A stretch of DNA of 64,000 bases from CAVRXT01 sp963725655 (lineage in GTDB: Bacteria; Acidobacteriota; Terriglobia; Acidiferrales; UBA7541). A program made the translations under genes and the position numbers. The notes beneath the pieces were generated by a model. It did not search any database. It was not told the DNA's origin and saw nothing but the letters and a program-made list of their open reading frames with translations. Within the stretch, counting starts at the first letter, position 1. Every line of letters starts with the position of its first letter. This document shows, piece after piece, positions 33,569 to 42,803 of the stretch. The DNA lies in assembly GCA_963725655.1 (NCBI GenBank), contig CAVRYY010000001.1, forward strand, positions 930,001 through 994,000, given 5' to 3'.

Positions 33569-35002
33569 ATGGCTGAGCCGAAATCGTTTCACATGACCCC
33601 GGCGGAATTTCGTGAGCAGGGTCGGGCGGTGGTTGATTGGATTGCCGATTACTACGAGCGAATCGAAACGTTTCCGGTGATGTCACAAGCCAAGCCGGGA
33701 GAGATTCGCAAAGAGTTGCCGGACGCTCCTCCACAGACGGGCGAGGCATTCGATGCGATCCTGGCGGACATCGCGCCCAAGATTTTGCCGGGGATCACGC
33801 ATTGGCAATCGCCCAATTTCTTTGCTTATTTTTCGTCGAACACTTCGTTTCCGTCGATCCTAGGGGAGCTGCTTTCGGCGGGGTTGGGGGTGCAGGGAAT
33901 GCTGTGGGTAACCAGCCCGGCGTGCACGGAACTGGAAACCCATGTGCTCGATTGGCTGGTGGAAATGCTCGGGCTGCCGGAGAAGTTTTCTTCGCGCGGA
34001 TCCGGGGGAGGGGTAATTCAGGACACGGCTTCGAGTTCGGCGTTATGCGCGATGCTGGCGGCGCGGGAGCGGGCGACGTATTTTGTGTCCAACGATCGAG
34101 GGTGCGATGGGCGGTTGGTTGCTTACACTTCTTCGCAAGCGCACTCATCGATCGAGAAGGCGGCGATGGTCGCCGGGATCGGCCGCGAGAACCTGCGGGT
34201 GATCGATGTGGATGCTAATTTCGCGATGAAGCCCGAAGCGCTGCGGACCCAGATCGCAGCGGACCGGGAGACCGGGCGCATCCCATTTTTCGTTTCAGCA
34301 ACGGTGGGGACCACGTCTTCCAACGCGATTGACCCGGTGGCGGAGATTGGGCGGATTTGCCGCGAGGAGAAAGTGTGGCTGCACGTGGATGCGGCGATGT
34401 GCGGCACGGCGGCGCTGGTCCCGGAATTCCGGTGGATTCAGGATGGCCTGGAGCTTGCGGATTCCTACTGCTTCAATCCACACAAGTGGATGTTTACGAA
34501 TTTCGACTGCGATTGCTTTTACGTAGCGGATCGCGAGGCTTACGTTCGCACGCTGAGCATACTGCCTGAATTTTTGCGAAATCAGGCTACGGCTACGGGA
34601 CTGGTGATCGACTACCGGGATTGGCAGATTCCGCTGGGGCGGCGGTTCCGCGCGCTGAAACTTTGGTTCGTGATCCGGCACTATGGCGTGGAGGGGCTGC
34701 GCTTTCATGTGCAGCGGCACGTCGAACTGGCGCAGGAATTCGCAAAATGGGTGCGCGCGGACGACCGGTTCGAACTGATGGCTCCGGTGCCGCTGAACCT
34801 GGTGTGCTTCCGTCATCGTGGCGGGGACGAGGCAAACCAGAAGATTCTCGACCGTCTGAATCGGAGCGGTGATGTGTACCTGACGCATACGCGGCTGAAC
34901 GACCGGCTGACGCTGCGACTGTCGGTGGCGCAGACCCAGACGGAGATTCGGCATGTGGAACGGGCCTGGAAGCGGATTTGCGAAGAGGCGGCTGGTTTGT
35001 AG
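33569..35002 (+). CDS. Aromatic-L-amino-acid decarboxylase family, PLP-dependent
   Basis: A 477-residue group II PLP decarboxylase. The ATG at 33569 is chosen over upstream possibilities because of CAGGAG at proper spacing and because family proteins start near FREQGRAVVDWIADY. Conserved features: HWQSPNFFAYF, GSGGGVIQDTASSS, His192 in SSQAHSSIEKAA, Asp274 in LHVDAAMCGTAALVPE, and the PLP lysine, Lys306, in NPHKWMFTNFDCDCFYV. It would remove CO2 from an aromatic amino acid (Trp, Tyr or DOPA); the exact substrate is not readable. Cytosolic. Followed by two DinB-like genes in the same direction with gaps of over 130 bases. Confidence 0.93.
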   Translation: MAEPKSFHMTPAEFREQGRAVVDWIADYYERIETFPVMSQAKPGEIRKELPDAPPQTGEAFDAILADIAPKILPGITHWQSPNFFAYFSSNTSFPSILGELLSAGLGVQGMLWVTSPACTELETHVLDWLVEMLGLPEKFSSRGSGGGVIQDTASSSALCAMLAARERATYFVSNDRGCDGRLVAYTSSQAHSSIEKAAMVAGIGRENLRVIDVDANFAMKPEALRTQIAADRETGRIPFFVSATVGTTSSNAIDPVAEIGRICREEKVWLHVDAAMCGTAALVPEFRWIQDGLELADSYCFNPHKWMFTNFDCDCFYVADREAYVRTLSILPEFLRNQATATGLVIDYRDWQIPLGRRFRALKLWFVIRHYGVEGLRFHVQRHVELAQEFAKWVRADDRFELMAPVPLNLVCFRHRGGDEANQKILDRLNRSGDVYLTHTRLNDRLTLRLSVAQTQTEIRHVERAWKRICEEAAGL

Positions 35003-35134
35003 GTGGTGGGGTCTGGCGGTGGCATCCGGGAGTGGCTGACGACGACGTTGTGGGTGCTGGACGACTGCTGATCGCTTACAATTGTGGCCGCGGTCGCCGG
35101 GAAGACCGCGATACTTCATTCGGGGGAACTCGCC

Positions 35135-35620
35135 ATGGAAGCCGCCAACGAATCTGGACGTCAGATGCTGCGTCATACTGTTGCTACCCTGGCTTACCGG
35201 GGGGCTAAGGTGCTGCGAGGCGTGCCGCCGGGCTTCGCGGATTTTCAGGCCTGCGAATCCTGCCGGACTCCGGGCAAACTGCTGGCGCATTTGGGCGACT
35301 TGCTGGATTGGGGGCTCAGCATGGCCAGCGGGAAACCCAAGTGGCAGGAAGGTCCGGATGTTGCGTGGGACGAGAGCGCGAAGCGCTTTTTCGAGTCGCT
35401 GAAGAAATTCGACGAATACCTTGCCAGCGATGCACCGCTGGAGTGCTCGGGGGAAAACCTCTTTCAGGGGCCGGTGGCGGACGCGTTGACGCACGTCGGA
35501 CAGATTGCGTATCTGCGGCGTCTTGCTGGCGCGCCGATCCGCTCCGAGAATTATTTCAAGGCCACCATTGTGGTTGGAACCGTGGGGGTGGAGCAGCCCA
35601 CGCCGAAGTTCGAATTCTAA
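35135..35620 (+). CDS. Probable DinB-like four-helix protein
   Basis: A 161-residue protein when started at 35135, with GGGGGAA upstream; a start 17 codons earlier is possible. It appears all-helical. The segment KLLAHLGDLLDWGLSMASG resembles the metal-site helix of DinB-type proteins (xHxGDLLxW), and DALTHVGQIAYLRRLAG could be the helix with the second histidine. Function unknown; DinB-family proteins include metal-dependent thiol-linked enzymes. The next gene is a clearer DinB protein, which supports the call. Confidence 0.65.
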   Translation: MEAANESGRQMLRHTVATLAYRGAKVLRGVPPGFADFQACESCRTPGKLLAHLGDLLDWGLSMASGKPKWQEGPDVAWDESAKRFFESLKKFDEYLASDAPLECSGENLFQGPVADALTHVGQIAYLRRLAGAPIRSENYFKATIVVGTVGVEQPTPKFEF

Positions 35621-35765
35621 CGACTGAAATTGGGGATGGATCAACCCCGCGCCCTTCCAAGCTAAGGGCAAGCCACGCACCGGCAAAATCCAAGCGGACG
35701 AACTTGGCCGCGCGATCGGCCGTGTGCCGGCAACATTTTGCAGAGTTACCTAGGAGAGACCAGCC

Positions 35766-36269
35766 ATGTTAATCCGTGAAATGTTGTTGCCGGAGTTTGA
35801 CCGAGAAATGGCGAATACGCGGAAGACTCTGGAGCGCGTGCCGATAGAGAAGTTCGCGTGGAAGCCGCACGAAAAATCCGGGACTATGGGATGGATGGCT
35901 TCTCACGTGGCGACGGTTGCGCGCTTTGCGACAATCGTTATCACCACGGACTCGTTGGATCTGGCTGTACCCAGCGCTACGCGCGGGGTGCAAATCGTGG
36001 GATCACAAGAGGAACTGTTGAAGTCGTTCGATGATACGACGGCGGCAGCCCGGGCAGCGATCGCCGGCGCGTCCGACGAGCATTTCTCGAAGCCGTGGAG
36101 CCTGCTATTGGGCGAGAAAAATCTGATGACCCTGCCGCGCTACGAGGTGGTCCGCAATTACATGCTGAACCACCACATCCATCACCGCGCCCAGCTCACG
36201 GTCTATCTGCGAATGAACGATGTGCCGCTGCCTGCGCTGTACGGTCCCTCGGCTGACGAGGGCATGTAG
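35766..36269 (+). CDS. DinB family protein
   Basis: A 167-residue four-helix protein with the histidine triad typical of DinB/YfiT proteins: one His in GTMGWMASHVATVARF and two in NYMLNHHIHHRAQLTVYLR. The opening (REMLLPEFDREMANTRKTLERVP) and the DVPLPALYGPSADE ending are also typical. Such proteins bind a divalent metal; some act as thiol S-transferases. The ATG at 35766 is preceded by TAGGAGAGACC. Monocistronic or weakly linked with the preceding gene. Confidence 0.88.
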   Translation: MLIREMLLPEFDREMANTRKTLERVPIEKFAWKPHEKSGTMGWMASHVATVARFATIVITTDSLDLAVPSATRGVQIVGSQEELLKSFDDTTAAARAAIAGASDEHFSKPWSLLLGEKNLMTLPRYEVVRNYMLNHHIHHRAQLTVYLRMNDVPLPALYGPSADEGM

Positions 36270-36301
36270 GGGAAGCGCAGTCCGCGGCACGCCACAAAAA
36301 A

Positions 36302-36330
36302 GAAGCCCTCCCAGACGTCGGGAGGGCTTC
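36302..36330 (-). terminator. Rho-independent terminator of the PEP-CTERM gene
   Basis: GAAGCCCTCCC pairs with GGGAGGGCTTC (11 bp) around a 7-base loop. Read on the minus strand it is followed by TTTTTT. It may also stop transcription from the DinB gene. Confidence 0.85.
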
Positions 36331-36353
36331 GGTGCTTGGATTCGGTTGTAAGA

Positions 36354-37505
36354 CTACTGGTTGATCTTTTTGCGCAGCTTCAAGACGGCTGCGATTCCAG
36401 TGCCTACCAGCAACAGCGAGCCCGGTTCCGGCGTCGGCGTCACAGGTCCGGTCGGCGGCACTGGGGGCTGCGAAGGCGGCGTACCGCCGGTTGATCCGGT
36501 CGGTCCAGATCCGCCGGTCGGTCCGGAAGGGCCGGTTGAACCGGTCGGTCCTGACCCGCCGGTCGATCCGGTGGGCCCTGACCCGCCCGTTGATCCAGTC
36601 GGTCCCGATCCGCCGGTCGACCCAGTCGATCCGGTTGACCCAGTCGATCCGGTTGACCCCGTTGATCCGGTAGAGCCAGTCGATCCTGTGGAACCAGTCG
36701 ATCCTGTCGATCCCGTTGAGCCAGTCGATCCCGTCGATCCGGTCGACCCGGTTGGCGCGGTGGCCGGCGCTTTCGTGGGTGCGTTCGGAACCATGATGAC
36801 CGGCGGAATGAAGAACACGCCGCCCGGGGGCGTAGCGCCACCGTTGGGAATCGCAATGTCAGTGCTGGGCGGCGGTTCCATCGCGAACATCATCGGCAAA
36901 TCCATGGCGTGGAACGGTGCCGGGTCCTGCGGAACTTCAAGCGCCTGTGGTCCGGGTTCATTCGGCGAAGTGGTGCCACCGGTTGGGGACACGCGGTTGC
37001 CGCAGCGGGTACGGGCCTGATGCTTGCCGTCGCTGACCAGCATCTCGCCCTTGTGCAGCAAGTAGGTGCGCTTGGTCCAGTAGATCATGTTGTTCATGCG
37101 ATAGGAAACGTGGACTACCTCATCGTGATCGAGGCGGACCAGCTTGGCCTTGGCGATATCGAAATCGGCGTAGTGACCGGCGACGACCGGATCGTGCACC
37201 ACGGCACTGGTCAGCTCCATGGTGCTCTGCACGCCCCCGGGGATGACCGAAAACGGATAGACGACGCGGCGCGTCGACTCCGATTCCGAAAGGCGAGAAG
37301 CGCGCTGCTCCAAGAAGAACGGCGACATATCGGGCGCAGCCGAGAGGGTGGCGGCTTCATTGGAGGCGCCGCGATGAAAGAGGTTGCGGGCGGACATTAC
37401 GCCGAAAACGATGAGCGTGGCGACAACAGCCAGCGTAAGCGTGCCCAAGAACCGCAAAGGAACGTTTGCGACTCGAACTGCCTTGTTATCGTTAGAAGAA
37501 CTCAT
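36354..37505 (-). CDS. PEP-CTERM protein with a collagen-like Gly-Ser-Thr stalk
   Basis: A 383-residue protein. The ATG at 37505 lies just after AGAAGGGG; the open frame extends 17 codons further without support. An N-terminal membrane segment is at about residues 17-38 (FLGTLTLAVVATLIVFGVM). Residues about 60-170 are a soluble domain (FPFSV-like beta region with HYADFDIAKAKLVRLDHDE). From about 250 come Gly-X-Thr repeats: about fourteen GST triplets, then GGSGPTGST units. It ends with a PEP-CTERM sorting signal (PEPGSLLLVGTGIAAVL, then LKLRKK). So it should be exported, cut by an exosortase and held at the surface or released. No exosortase gene is in this window. Confidence 0.8.
   Translation of the reverse strand: MSSSNDNKAVRVANVPLRFLGTLTLAVVATLIVFGVMSARNLFHRGASNEAATLSAAPDMSPFFLEQRASRLSESESTRRVVYPFSVIPGGVQSTMELTSAVVHDPVVAGHYADFDIAKAKLVRLDHDEVVHVSYRMNNMIYWTKRTYLLHKGEMLVSDGKHQARTRCGNRVSPTGGTTSPNEPGPQALEVPQDPAPFHAMDLPMMFAMEPPPSTDIAIPNGGATPPGGVFFIPPVIMVPNAPTKAPATAPTGSTGSTGSTGSTGSTGSTGSTGSTGSTGSTGSTGSTGSTGSTGSTGGSGPTGSTGGSGPTGSTGGSGPTGSTGPSGPTGGSGPTGSTGGTPPSQPPVPPTGPVTPTPEPGSLLLVGTGIAAVLKLRKKINQ
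36486..36757 (-). repeat. Collagen-like G-S-T / G-P-T coding repeat
   Basis: A 9-base period (for example GGATCGACT, GGTTGACCC on the plus strand) with variable third bases, encoding GST triplets near 36640-36757 and GGSGPTGST units towards 36486. Synonymous variation between units means the amino acid pattern, not only the DNA, is being kept. Confidence 0.8.
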
Positions 37506-38197
37506 AGCCCCTTCTTCATCGACGGGTAGAGTATGGTCGATGGTGACTAAGTACAATGCAACGGTAGTGCCAAGTGGCCGAAGTCGAGATTGTTGAAAAC
37601 ATTCGACTTAGGAGCGTCTCGTCGCTCGCCTAACCGTTGCGAGACAAACCTTTTCCGTCCCAACAGGGAAAACATTTGGCCTAATTTGCGAAGTTCTTAA
37701 CCTTAGTTCCAGTAATTTTCCGTCCAGCAAGTACATTCGTATCAGTACTTCACGGAGCTTCTGCCCATTGAAGCTCACGCTGGACATACGGGTGAAAGCA
37801 TATGGTTCAAACACCGGGTGGGACGAGCGCCCAGTATTCTACCCACAATCAGTTACCCGGGACGTGCCCGGAGTGGATTTGCCCGGGGCGCATTGTACTA
37901 CGCGGGGGCCCAATATTGAGAAAAATCCAACATTGTTTCGCTCAAGTTTCCGTTCCGGTAGTTCTATAACCATGATGATACAGCACTTCGGCCTATTGAG
38001 CTGCGCGTCGACGAGCGCTCCGAAAAGGCACAGAATTGCATAACAGCGTCAAATGGACACCGTGTTCAAATCCACACGGTGGGCAATTGGGTCAACCCAA
38101 GTTATGGCTGGGCATGGGGATATCAGAGAAAGCGGCCAATCAGGTAACGGGTAAAGTATGGAGTCTGGCCGGGGAGATCATGTAGACCCCGGCGAGC
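37506..38197. other. 692-base intergenic region, no supported gene
   Basis: Lies between the PEP-CTERM gene and the end of phoU. An 8-bp hairpin CACCGTGT/ACACGGTG with an 8-base loop is at 38058-38081, possibly ending the pho-pst operon on the minus strand, though no T run follows. A 91-codon plus-strand open frame (37768-38043) has no ribosome binding site or recognisable product. Confidence 0.45.
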
Positions 38198-38863
38198 CTA
38201 GCGTCGATCGATGGCGGCGTGGCGAACGTCGGTGCCCGCCACCATATAGATGACGTCCTCGGCGATGTTGGTGGAATGGTCGGCGATGCGTTCAAGATTT
38301 TTGGCGACGAGGATCAGTTCGAACGCGGGGAAAACTACCGCGGAATTTTCCATCATGTAGGTGAGCAACTCGCGGAACATCTGGTCGCGCAAACGATCAA
38401 CGTCGTCGTCGCGGGAGAGAACGCTCTTGGCTAAGGCCTGATCGTTGTGCACCAGGGCATTCAGGCTGTCGCGGACCATTCCCTCGGTGAGTTCACCCAT
38501 TCTCGGCAAATCGACATAGGGTTTTACTTGCGGGTGGCGAAGAATGCGCAGAGATGATTGCGCAATGTTCACGGCCTGGTCGCCGATCCGCTCGAGGTCG
38601 TTGTTGATGCGCGAGACCGCGAGGATGAAGCGGAGGTCCATGGCCATGGGGTGTTGCAGGGCGAGCAGGCGCTGTACGCGGCCGTCAATTTCCAGCTGCA
38701 TTTCGTTGATGGCGTTTTCTTCTTCGAGGACGGCTTCGGCGAGCGACTCTTCGCCGTCGAGGACTGCCTGCACGGACTTATGCACGGCGGTTTCGGCGAG
38801 GCTACCCATCCACAGCAGCCGCTGTTTCAGCTCTTCCAGTTCCTGCTCAAAGTGACGTTCCAT
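38198..38863 (-). CDS. phoU: Phosphate signalling protein PhoU
   Basis: A 221-residue protein of two similar three-helix bundles, with the PhoU signatures RHFEQELEELKQRLLWMG, LRFILAVSRINNDLERIGDQAVNIA and the second-half equivalent VAKNLERIADHSTNIAEDV, which carry the E/DxxxD metal-binding motifs. PhoU passes the state of the Pst transporter to PhoR and prevents Pho activation when phosphate is plentiful. It is the last gene of the module, 125 bases after pstB. Confidence 0.96.
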   Translation of the reverse strand: MERHFEQELEELKQRLLWMGSLAETAVHKSVQAVLDGEESLAEAVLEEENAINEMQLEIDGRVQRLLALQHPMAMDLRFILAVSRINNDLERIGDQAVNIAQSSLRILRHPQVKPYVDLPRMGELTEGMVRDSLNALVHNDQALAKSVLSRDDDVDRLRDQMFRELLTYMMENSAVVFPAFELILVAKNLERIADHSTNIAEDVIYMVAGTDVRHAAIDRR

Positions 38864-38988
38864 GATTCTCCGTTAAACCTCAATGCCGATGGGCCGTTCG
38901 CCGCTGGCCACCGCCGGCGTCAAGCGCGTGAGTTGGCCGCCGCGAAGCTGTGCGCCGTGAGCGGTGAGCGACGGGGCCTAAAACTTTT

Positions 38989-39825
38989 TTAGCCGAACCG
39001 GCCGGTAATGTAAGCCTCCGTCCGTGGATCGGAAGGCGTGGTAAAGAGCCGCGAAGTGACGGCGTGCTCGATCAGCTTTCCATCCAGGAGGAAGGCGGTG
39101 AAATCACTAGCGCGCGCCGCTTGCTGCATGTTGTGAGTGACGATGACCATGGTGCAAATTCCCTTCAACTGAAACATCAGCTCTTCGATCTTGGCGGTGG
39201 TGACCGGGTCGAGAGCGGAGCAGGGCTCGTCAAGCAACAGGACTTCGGGATCGACGGCCAGAGCACGCGCGATGCACAGGCGCTGTTGCTGCCCGCCGGA
39301 GAGGGCGTAGGCCGATTGGTTGAGCTTGTCTTTCACTTCGTCCCACAGCGCGGCGCGGCGCAGGCTTTTTTCCACGTGCTCTTTGAGCCGGCCGGAGTAT
39401 CCATTTATTTTCAGGCCGTAGGCAACGTTTTCGAAGATCGATTTCGGAAACGGGTTCGGGCGCTGAAATACCATGCCGACGCGGCGGCGCAGTTTTACGA
39501 CGTCCATCTGCAGGACGTCCTGGCCGTCCAGCAGGATTTCCCCCTCGAGCCGCGTGTGCCGGATGGTTTCTTGCATGCGATTGAGATTGCGGAGGAAGGT
39601 AGATTTGCCGCAGCCGGAGGGCCCGATCAGCGCGGTGACGCGGTTGACCGGAACGTCGAGGTTGATGTCGAAGAGGGCCTGCTTGGCTCCGTAGAAAAAA
39701 TTGAGGTTGGAAATTTTGAAGCGCACCGGCAGATCGGCGGTGCTCGCTTCGCCCGGCTGGCCGAGCGCGCCGGCAAGCCGCATGCGAACGCTGATTGCGG
39801 GGTTAGGTACGCCTGTCACTGCCAT
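38989..39825 (-). CDS. pstB: Phosphate ABC transporter ATP-binding protein PstB
   Basis: A 278-residue ABC ATPase, with a 30-residue N-terminal extension relative to many PstB proteins. Walker A is ALIGPSGCGKST, the ABC signature is LSGGQQQRLCIARALA, and Walker B is EVLLLDEPCSALDP. The LNFFYGAKQALFDINLD opening and NRMQETIRHTRLEGEI segment are PstB-specific. It powers phosphate uptake through PstC/PstA. Starts 4 bases after pstA ends. Confidence 0.97.
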   Translation of the reverse strand: MAVTGVPNPAISVRMRLAGALGQPGEASTADLPVRFKISNLNFFYGAKQALFDINLDVPVNRVTALIGPSGCGKSTFLRNLNRMQETIRHTRLEGEILLDGQDVLQMDVVKLRRRVGMVFQRPNPFPKSIFENVAYGLKINGYSGRLKEHVEKSLRRAALWDEVKDKLNQSAYALSGGQQQRLCIARALAVDPEVLLLDEPCSALDPVTTAKIEELMFQLKGICTMVIVTHNMQQAARASDFTAFLLDGKLIEHAVTSRLFTTPSDPRTEAYITGRFG

Positions 39826-39828
39826 CTC

Positions 39829-40752
39829 CTAAGACCTCAAGAAGGATGCGCGGCGCGATAGCACGATGCGCGCGCCGATATTCGCAAGCAACACCAGCCC
39901 CATCAGCACCAAACCAGCGGCCCAGGCTTGCTGGTGCCACTCGTCGTAGGGAGCGATTGCGTAGGTGTATATCATGACTGGCAAGGAGGCAATGGGTTGG
40001 TTCCAGCCTGGGCTCCAGTAGCGATTACCAAAGGCGGTGAAGAGCAACGGCGCGGTTTCGCCGGCCACACGCGCGACGTCAAGCATCAGGCCGGTGAGGA
40101 TGCCCTGAAATGCAGCGGGCACGACGACGGTAGCGACGGTGCGCCACTTGCTCGCGCCGAGGGCCATGGCGGCTTCGCGCATCCCGCGCGGGACGGCGCG
40201 GAGAAACTCTTCGGTGCTGCGCACGGCGATGGGAATCATGATGATGCCTAGCGCGCAGCCGCCGGCCAGAGTGGAGAAGTGATGCATCGGCACCACCACC
40301 ACGGTGTAAGCGAAAATTCCGATGATGATGGAAGGGACGCCGTTGAGCAGGTCGGTGGCGTAGCGCACCATGAACGGGAAAGTGCGGCCGCCAAATTCCG
40401 CGAGATACACACCGCCCATCAGGCCGATGGGAATTCCGATAAGCGAGGCGATCAGCAGAAGCTTGCCGCTGCCGACGATGGCATTGGCCAATCCGCCGCC
40501 GGTTTCTCCCACCGGGGCGGGGAGCTTGGTGAAGAAATTCCAGCTCAGGGAACTGCCGCCGTGCCAGATCAGATAGCCCAGGATGAAACCGAGCACCGAG
40601 ACGGTGACCAGGGCACAGGCGGCGGTGAGGCTGAGCATCACCAGATTCAGGGATTTTCGCCAGAGCATGCGGAGTTTGGCGGGGATTGAGGCCGAGGCGG
40701 TCGCTGGCTGGTCTGCGGAGCCGTTCATTCGGCCGTTGAGCTGGTCGCTCAT
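39829..40752 (-). CDS. pstA: Phosphate ABC transporter permease PstA
   Basis: A 307-residue membrane protein with six predicted helices. The EAA loop facing the ATPase is visible as REAAMALGASKWRTVATVVVPAA. Other features are DLLNGVPSIIIGIFAY and the C-terminal GLVLMGLVLLANIGARIV helix. The ATG at 40752 overlaps the pstC stop by four bases. An extra 35-residue soluble N terminus precedes the first helix. Confidence 0.95.
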   Translation of the reverse strand: MSDQLNGRMNGSADQPATASASIPAKLRMLWRKSLNLVMLSLTAACALVTVSVLGFILGYLIWHGGSSLSWNFFTKLPAPVGETGGGLANAIVGSGKLLLIASLIGIPIGLMGGVYLAEFGGRTFPFMVRYATDLLNGVPSIIIGIFAYTVVVVPMHHFSTLAGGCALGIIMIPIAVRSTEEFLRAVPRGMREAAMALGASKWRTVATVVVPAAFQGILTGLMLDVARVAGETAPLLFTAFGNRYWSPGWNQPIASLPVMIYTYAIAPYDEWHQQAWAAGLVLMGLVLLANIGARIVLSRRASFLRS

Positions 40753-41732
40753 TCGTGGGCTCCGCCGCGCTGCGCCGTGGCCACAATGAAAATGCGGGCC
40801 ATGCCGTTCAGGATGAAAGTGAGCAAGAAGAGCACCAACCCGAGCAACACCAGAGAATGGATGTAGAGATCGCCGGTGGCTTCACTGAATTCATTGGCGA
40901 TGACAGAGGCGATGGTGTACCCGGGCGCGAAAAGCGAGGCGGAAATTTTGGGATCGTTGCCGATCACCATGGTGACGGCCATGGTTTCACCTAGCGCGCG
41001 AGCCATCGCCAGGAAGACCGAGCCAAGAATTCCGGCGCGGGCAAACGGCACGACTACCTTCCAAGTGGCTTCCCAACGGGTGGCGCCGAGGGCCATGGCG
41101 GCTTCGCGCTGATCGGTGGGCACGGTGAGAAGCACTTCGCGCGAAACGGAAATGACGAATGGGATCACCATGATGGCGAGGACTACGCCCGCGGTGAGAA
41201 AGCCTACGCCGTAATTCGGTCCCTGGAAGAACGGGAGAAAGCCGAGGGTCGATTTCAGCGCGGGGCCGATGGTGGTGCGCATGATCGGCACGACGACGAA
41301 GATGCCCAGCAATCCGTAGATGACGCTGGGCACAGCCGCGAGCAAATCGATCAGGAAGGCCAGCGCGTCGGAAATGTTGCGCGGCGCAAGCTCCGCCAGA
41401 AAAATAGCCGCTCCCAGGCCGAGCGGAACGGCGATGAGCAACGCGAGAAACGATGTGACCAGCGTGCCGTAGATAAACGGCAGGGCGCCGAAATTCCCGA
41501 AGACCGGATCCCAAACACTGGTGGCGAAAAACTTCCAGCCGAACTGGTGACGCGCCAGCGAAGACTGTACCCACAGCTCCAACACCAGCAGTCCGGTGAT
41601 CAGCAGAATGCTAGCGCCGAAGGTGAGGGTAATGAGATGGGCGATTTCGTCGCCGCTGGTAAGGCGGCGGATAAATTGGCGAGCCCGGCTGGGAGGCTGG
41701 ACGCGGCCGATGGCAGTGGTGGCGCCGCTCAT
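40749..41732 (-). CDS. pstC: Phosphate ABC transporter permease PstC
   Basis: A 327-residue membrane protein, six helices, EAA loop QREAAMALGATRWEATWKVVVPFA, and the PstC stretches FGALPFIYGTLVTSFLALLIAVPLGLGAA and DLLAAVPSVIYGLLGIFV. Forms the phosphate channel with PstA. The start at 41732 lies directly after the pstS stop (41734), so they are co-translated. Confidence 0.95.
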   Translation of the reverse strand: MSGATTAIGRVQPPSRARQFIRRLTSGDEIAHLITLTFGASILLITGLLVLELWVQSSLARHQFGWKFFATSVWDPVFGNFGALPFIYGTLVTSFLALLIAVPLGLGAAIFLAELAPRNISDALAFLIDLLAAVPSVIYGLLGIFVVVPIMRTTIGPALKSTLGFLPFFQGPNYGVGFLTAGVVLAIMVIPFVISVSREVLLTVPTDQREAAMALGATRWEATWKVVVPFARAGILGSVFLAMARALGETMAVTMVIGNDPKISASLFAPGYTIASVIANEFSEATGDLYIHSLVLLGLVLFLLTFILNGMARIFIVATAQRGGAHE

Positions 41733-41733
41733 T

Positions 41734-42768
41734 CTAGTGTACGAGCGAAATCGCCTTTATTTCTTTGGTTTGCACGGCCTTGGGAAGCTGGGCGTATGAC
41801 AGCGCTTCCACTGAGCCCTGGCCGCTGGTGATCATCCAGTTCAGGAATTGCTTGATGGCCTCGCGCTTGGCGGCATCCTGAATCTGCACCGGGATCAAGA
41901 GATAGGTGAAACTGGAAATCGGATACGCGGTGGCGCCCGGAGCGTTGGTAATCGAGACTCGGAAATCATCGGGCATGGTTTTCGCGGCGCCGGCTGCGGC
42001 GGCGGAAAGGCTGGCCAAGTCAGCCTTGATGAATTTTCCCGCGGCGTTCTGCACCAGACCGTAGCTCATTTTGTTCTGGACCGCGTAGATGAGCTCGACA
42101 TATCCGATCGAGTTAGGAGTCTGCTTCACCAACCCGGAAACACCTTCGCTGCCTTTGCCGCCCAAACCTACCGGCCAATTTACAGAAGCTTTCGCGCCGA
42201 CTTTGCTGGCCCAGTCGCTACTGGCCTTGGAGAGGAAGTCGGTCCAGATGAAAGTGGTGCCGCTTCCATCGGAGCGGTGCACCACCACGATGTCCGCGTT
42301 GGTTAGGTTCACGCCCGGATTGGCTTTGGCGATTTCCCCATCGTTCCACTTGGTGATGGTGCCCAGATAAATTCCGGCAAGCGCCTTTTGGGTGAACTTC
42401 AAATCGGTGCTGACGCCCTGCAGATTGTAGGTGACCACTGCGGCGCCGAGCACGGTGGGGAAATGCAGGACTTTCACCTTTGCCTGAGCCAGCTGATCGT
42501 CGGTCATGGGCACGTCGGAAGCGCCGAAATCAACCGTGCCTGCCTGGAGTTGCCCGATTCCCGCGCCTGAGCCGACCGAAGCGTAGTTGATTTGGACGTC
42601 GGGATTGGCTTTGTGAAATTGGTCAAACCATTTCGAATAAATCGGGTAAGGGAAAGTGGCGCCGGCGGCATTGATCAGTACGGGGTCCTTGGCCTGAGCG
42701 GAGGGCAGGGACATGAGCGAAAACGTGAGCAGGATCAGCAGGCCTAGAGCGAAAGCTTTTCGGGTCAT
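41734..42768 (-). CDS. pstS: Phosphate-binding protein PstS
   Basis: A 344-residue periplasmic phosphate receptor with a Sec signal peptide (LGLLILLTFSLMSLPSAQAKD). Phosphate-binding stretches are INAAGATFPYPIYSKW, SVGSGAGIGQL, FGASDVPM and HRSDGSGTTFIWTDFLS. There is no lipobox Cys, so it is a soluble periplasmic form. It follows a 100-base gap after phoR that contains a Pho-box-like repeat, so pstS probably has its own PhoB-controlled promoter. Confidence 0.96.
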   Translation of the reverse strand: MTRKAFALGLLILLTFSLMSLPSAQAKDPVLINAAGATFPYPIYSKWFDQFHKANPDVQINYASVGSGAGIGQLQAGTVDFGASDVPMTDDQLAQAKVKVLHFPTVLGAAVVTYNLQGVSTDLKFTQKALAGIYLGTITKWNDGEIAKANPGVNLTNADIVVVHRSDGSGTTFIWTDFLSKASSDWASKVGAKASVNWPVGLGGKGSEGVSGLVKQTPNSIGYVELIYAVQNKMSYGLVQNAAGKFIKADLASLSAAAAGAAKTMPDDFRVSITNAPGATAYPISSFTYLLIPVQIQDAAKREAIKQFLNWMITSGQGSVEALSYAQLPKAVQTKEIKAISLVH

Positions 42769-42803
42769 CTGGGGTTCTCCGAAAGCTAGTCTGGGCCGGG
42801 ATT

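Noticed and set aside
36361..37020. 219-codon plus-strand open frame (Val-Asp-Pro repeats) opposite the PEP-CTERM gene
   Set aside because: It is the mirror of the Gly-Ser-Thr repeat; only the minus strand has a signal segment, sorting signal and terminator.
37768..38043. 91-codon open frame between the PEP-CTERM gene and phoU
   Set aside because: No ribosome binding site, no recognisable sequence and ordinary composition for non-coding DNA.
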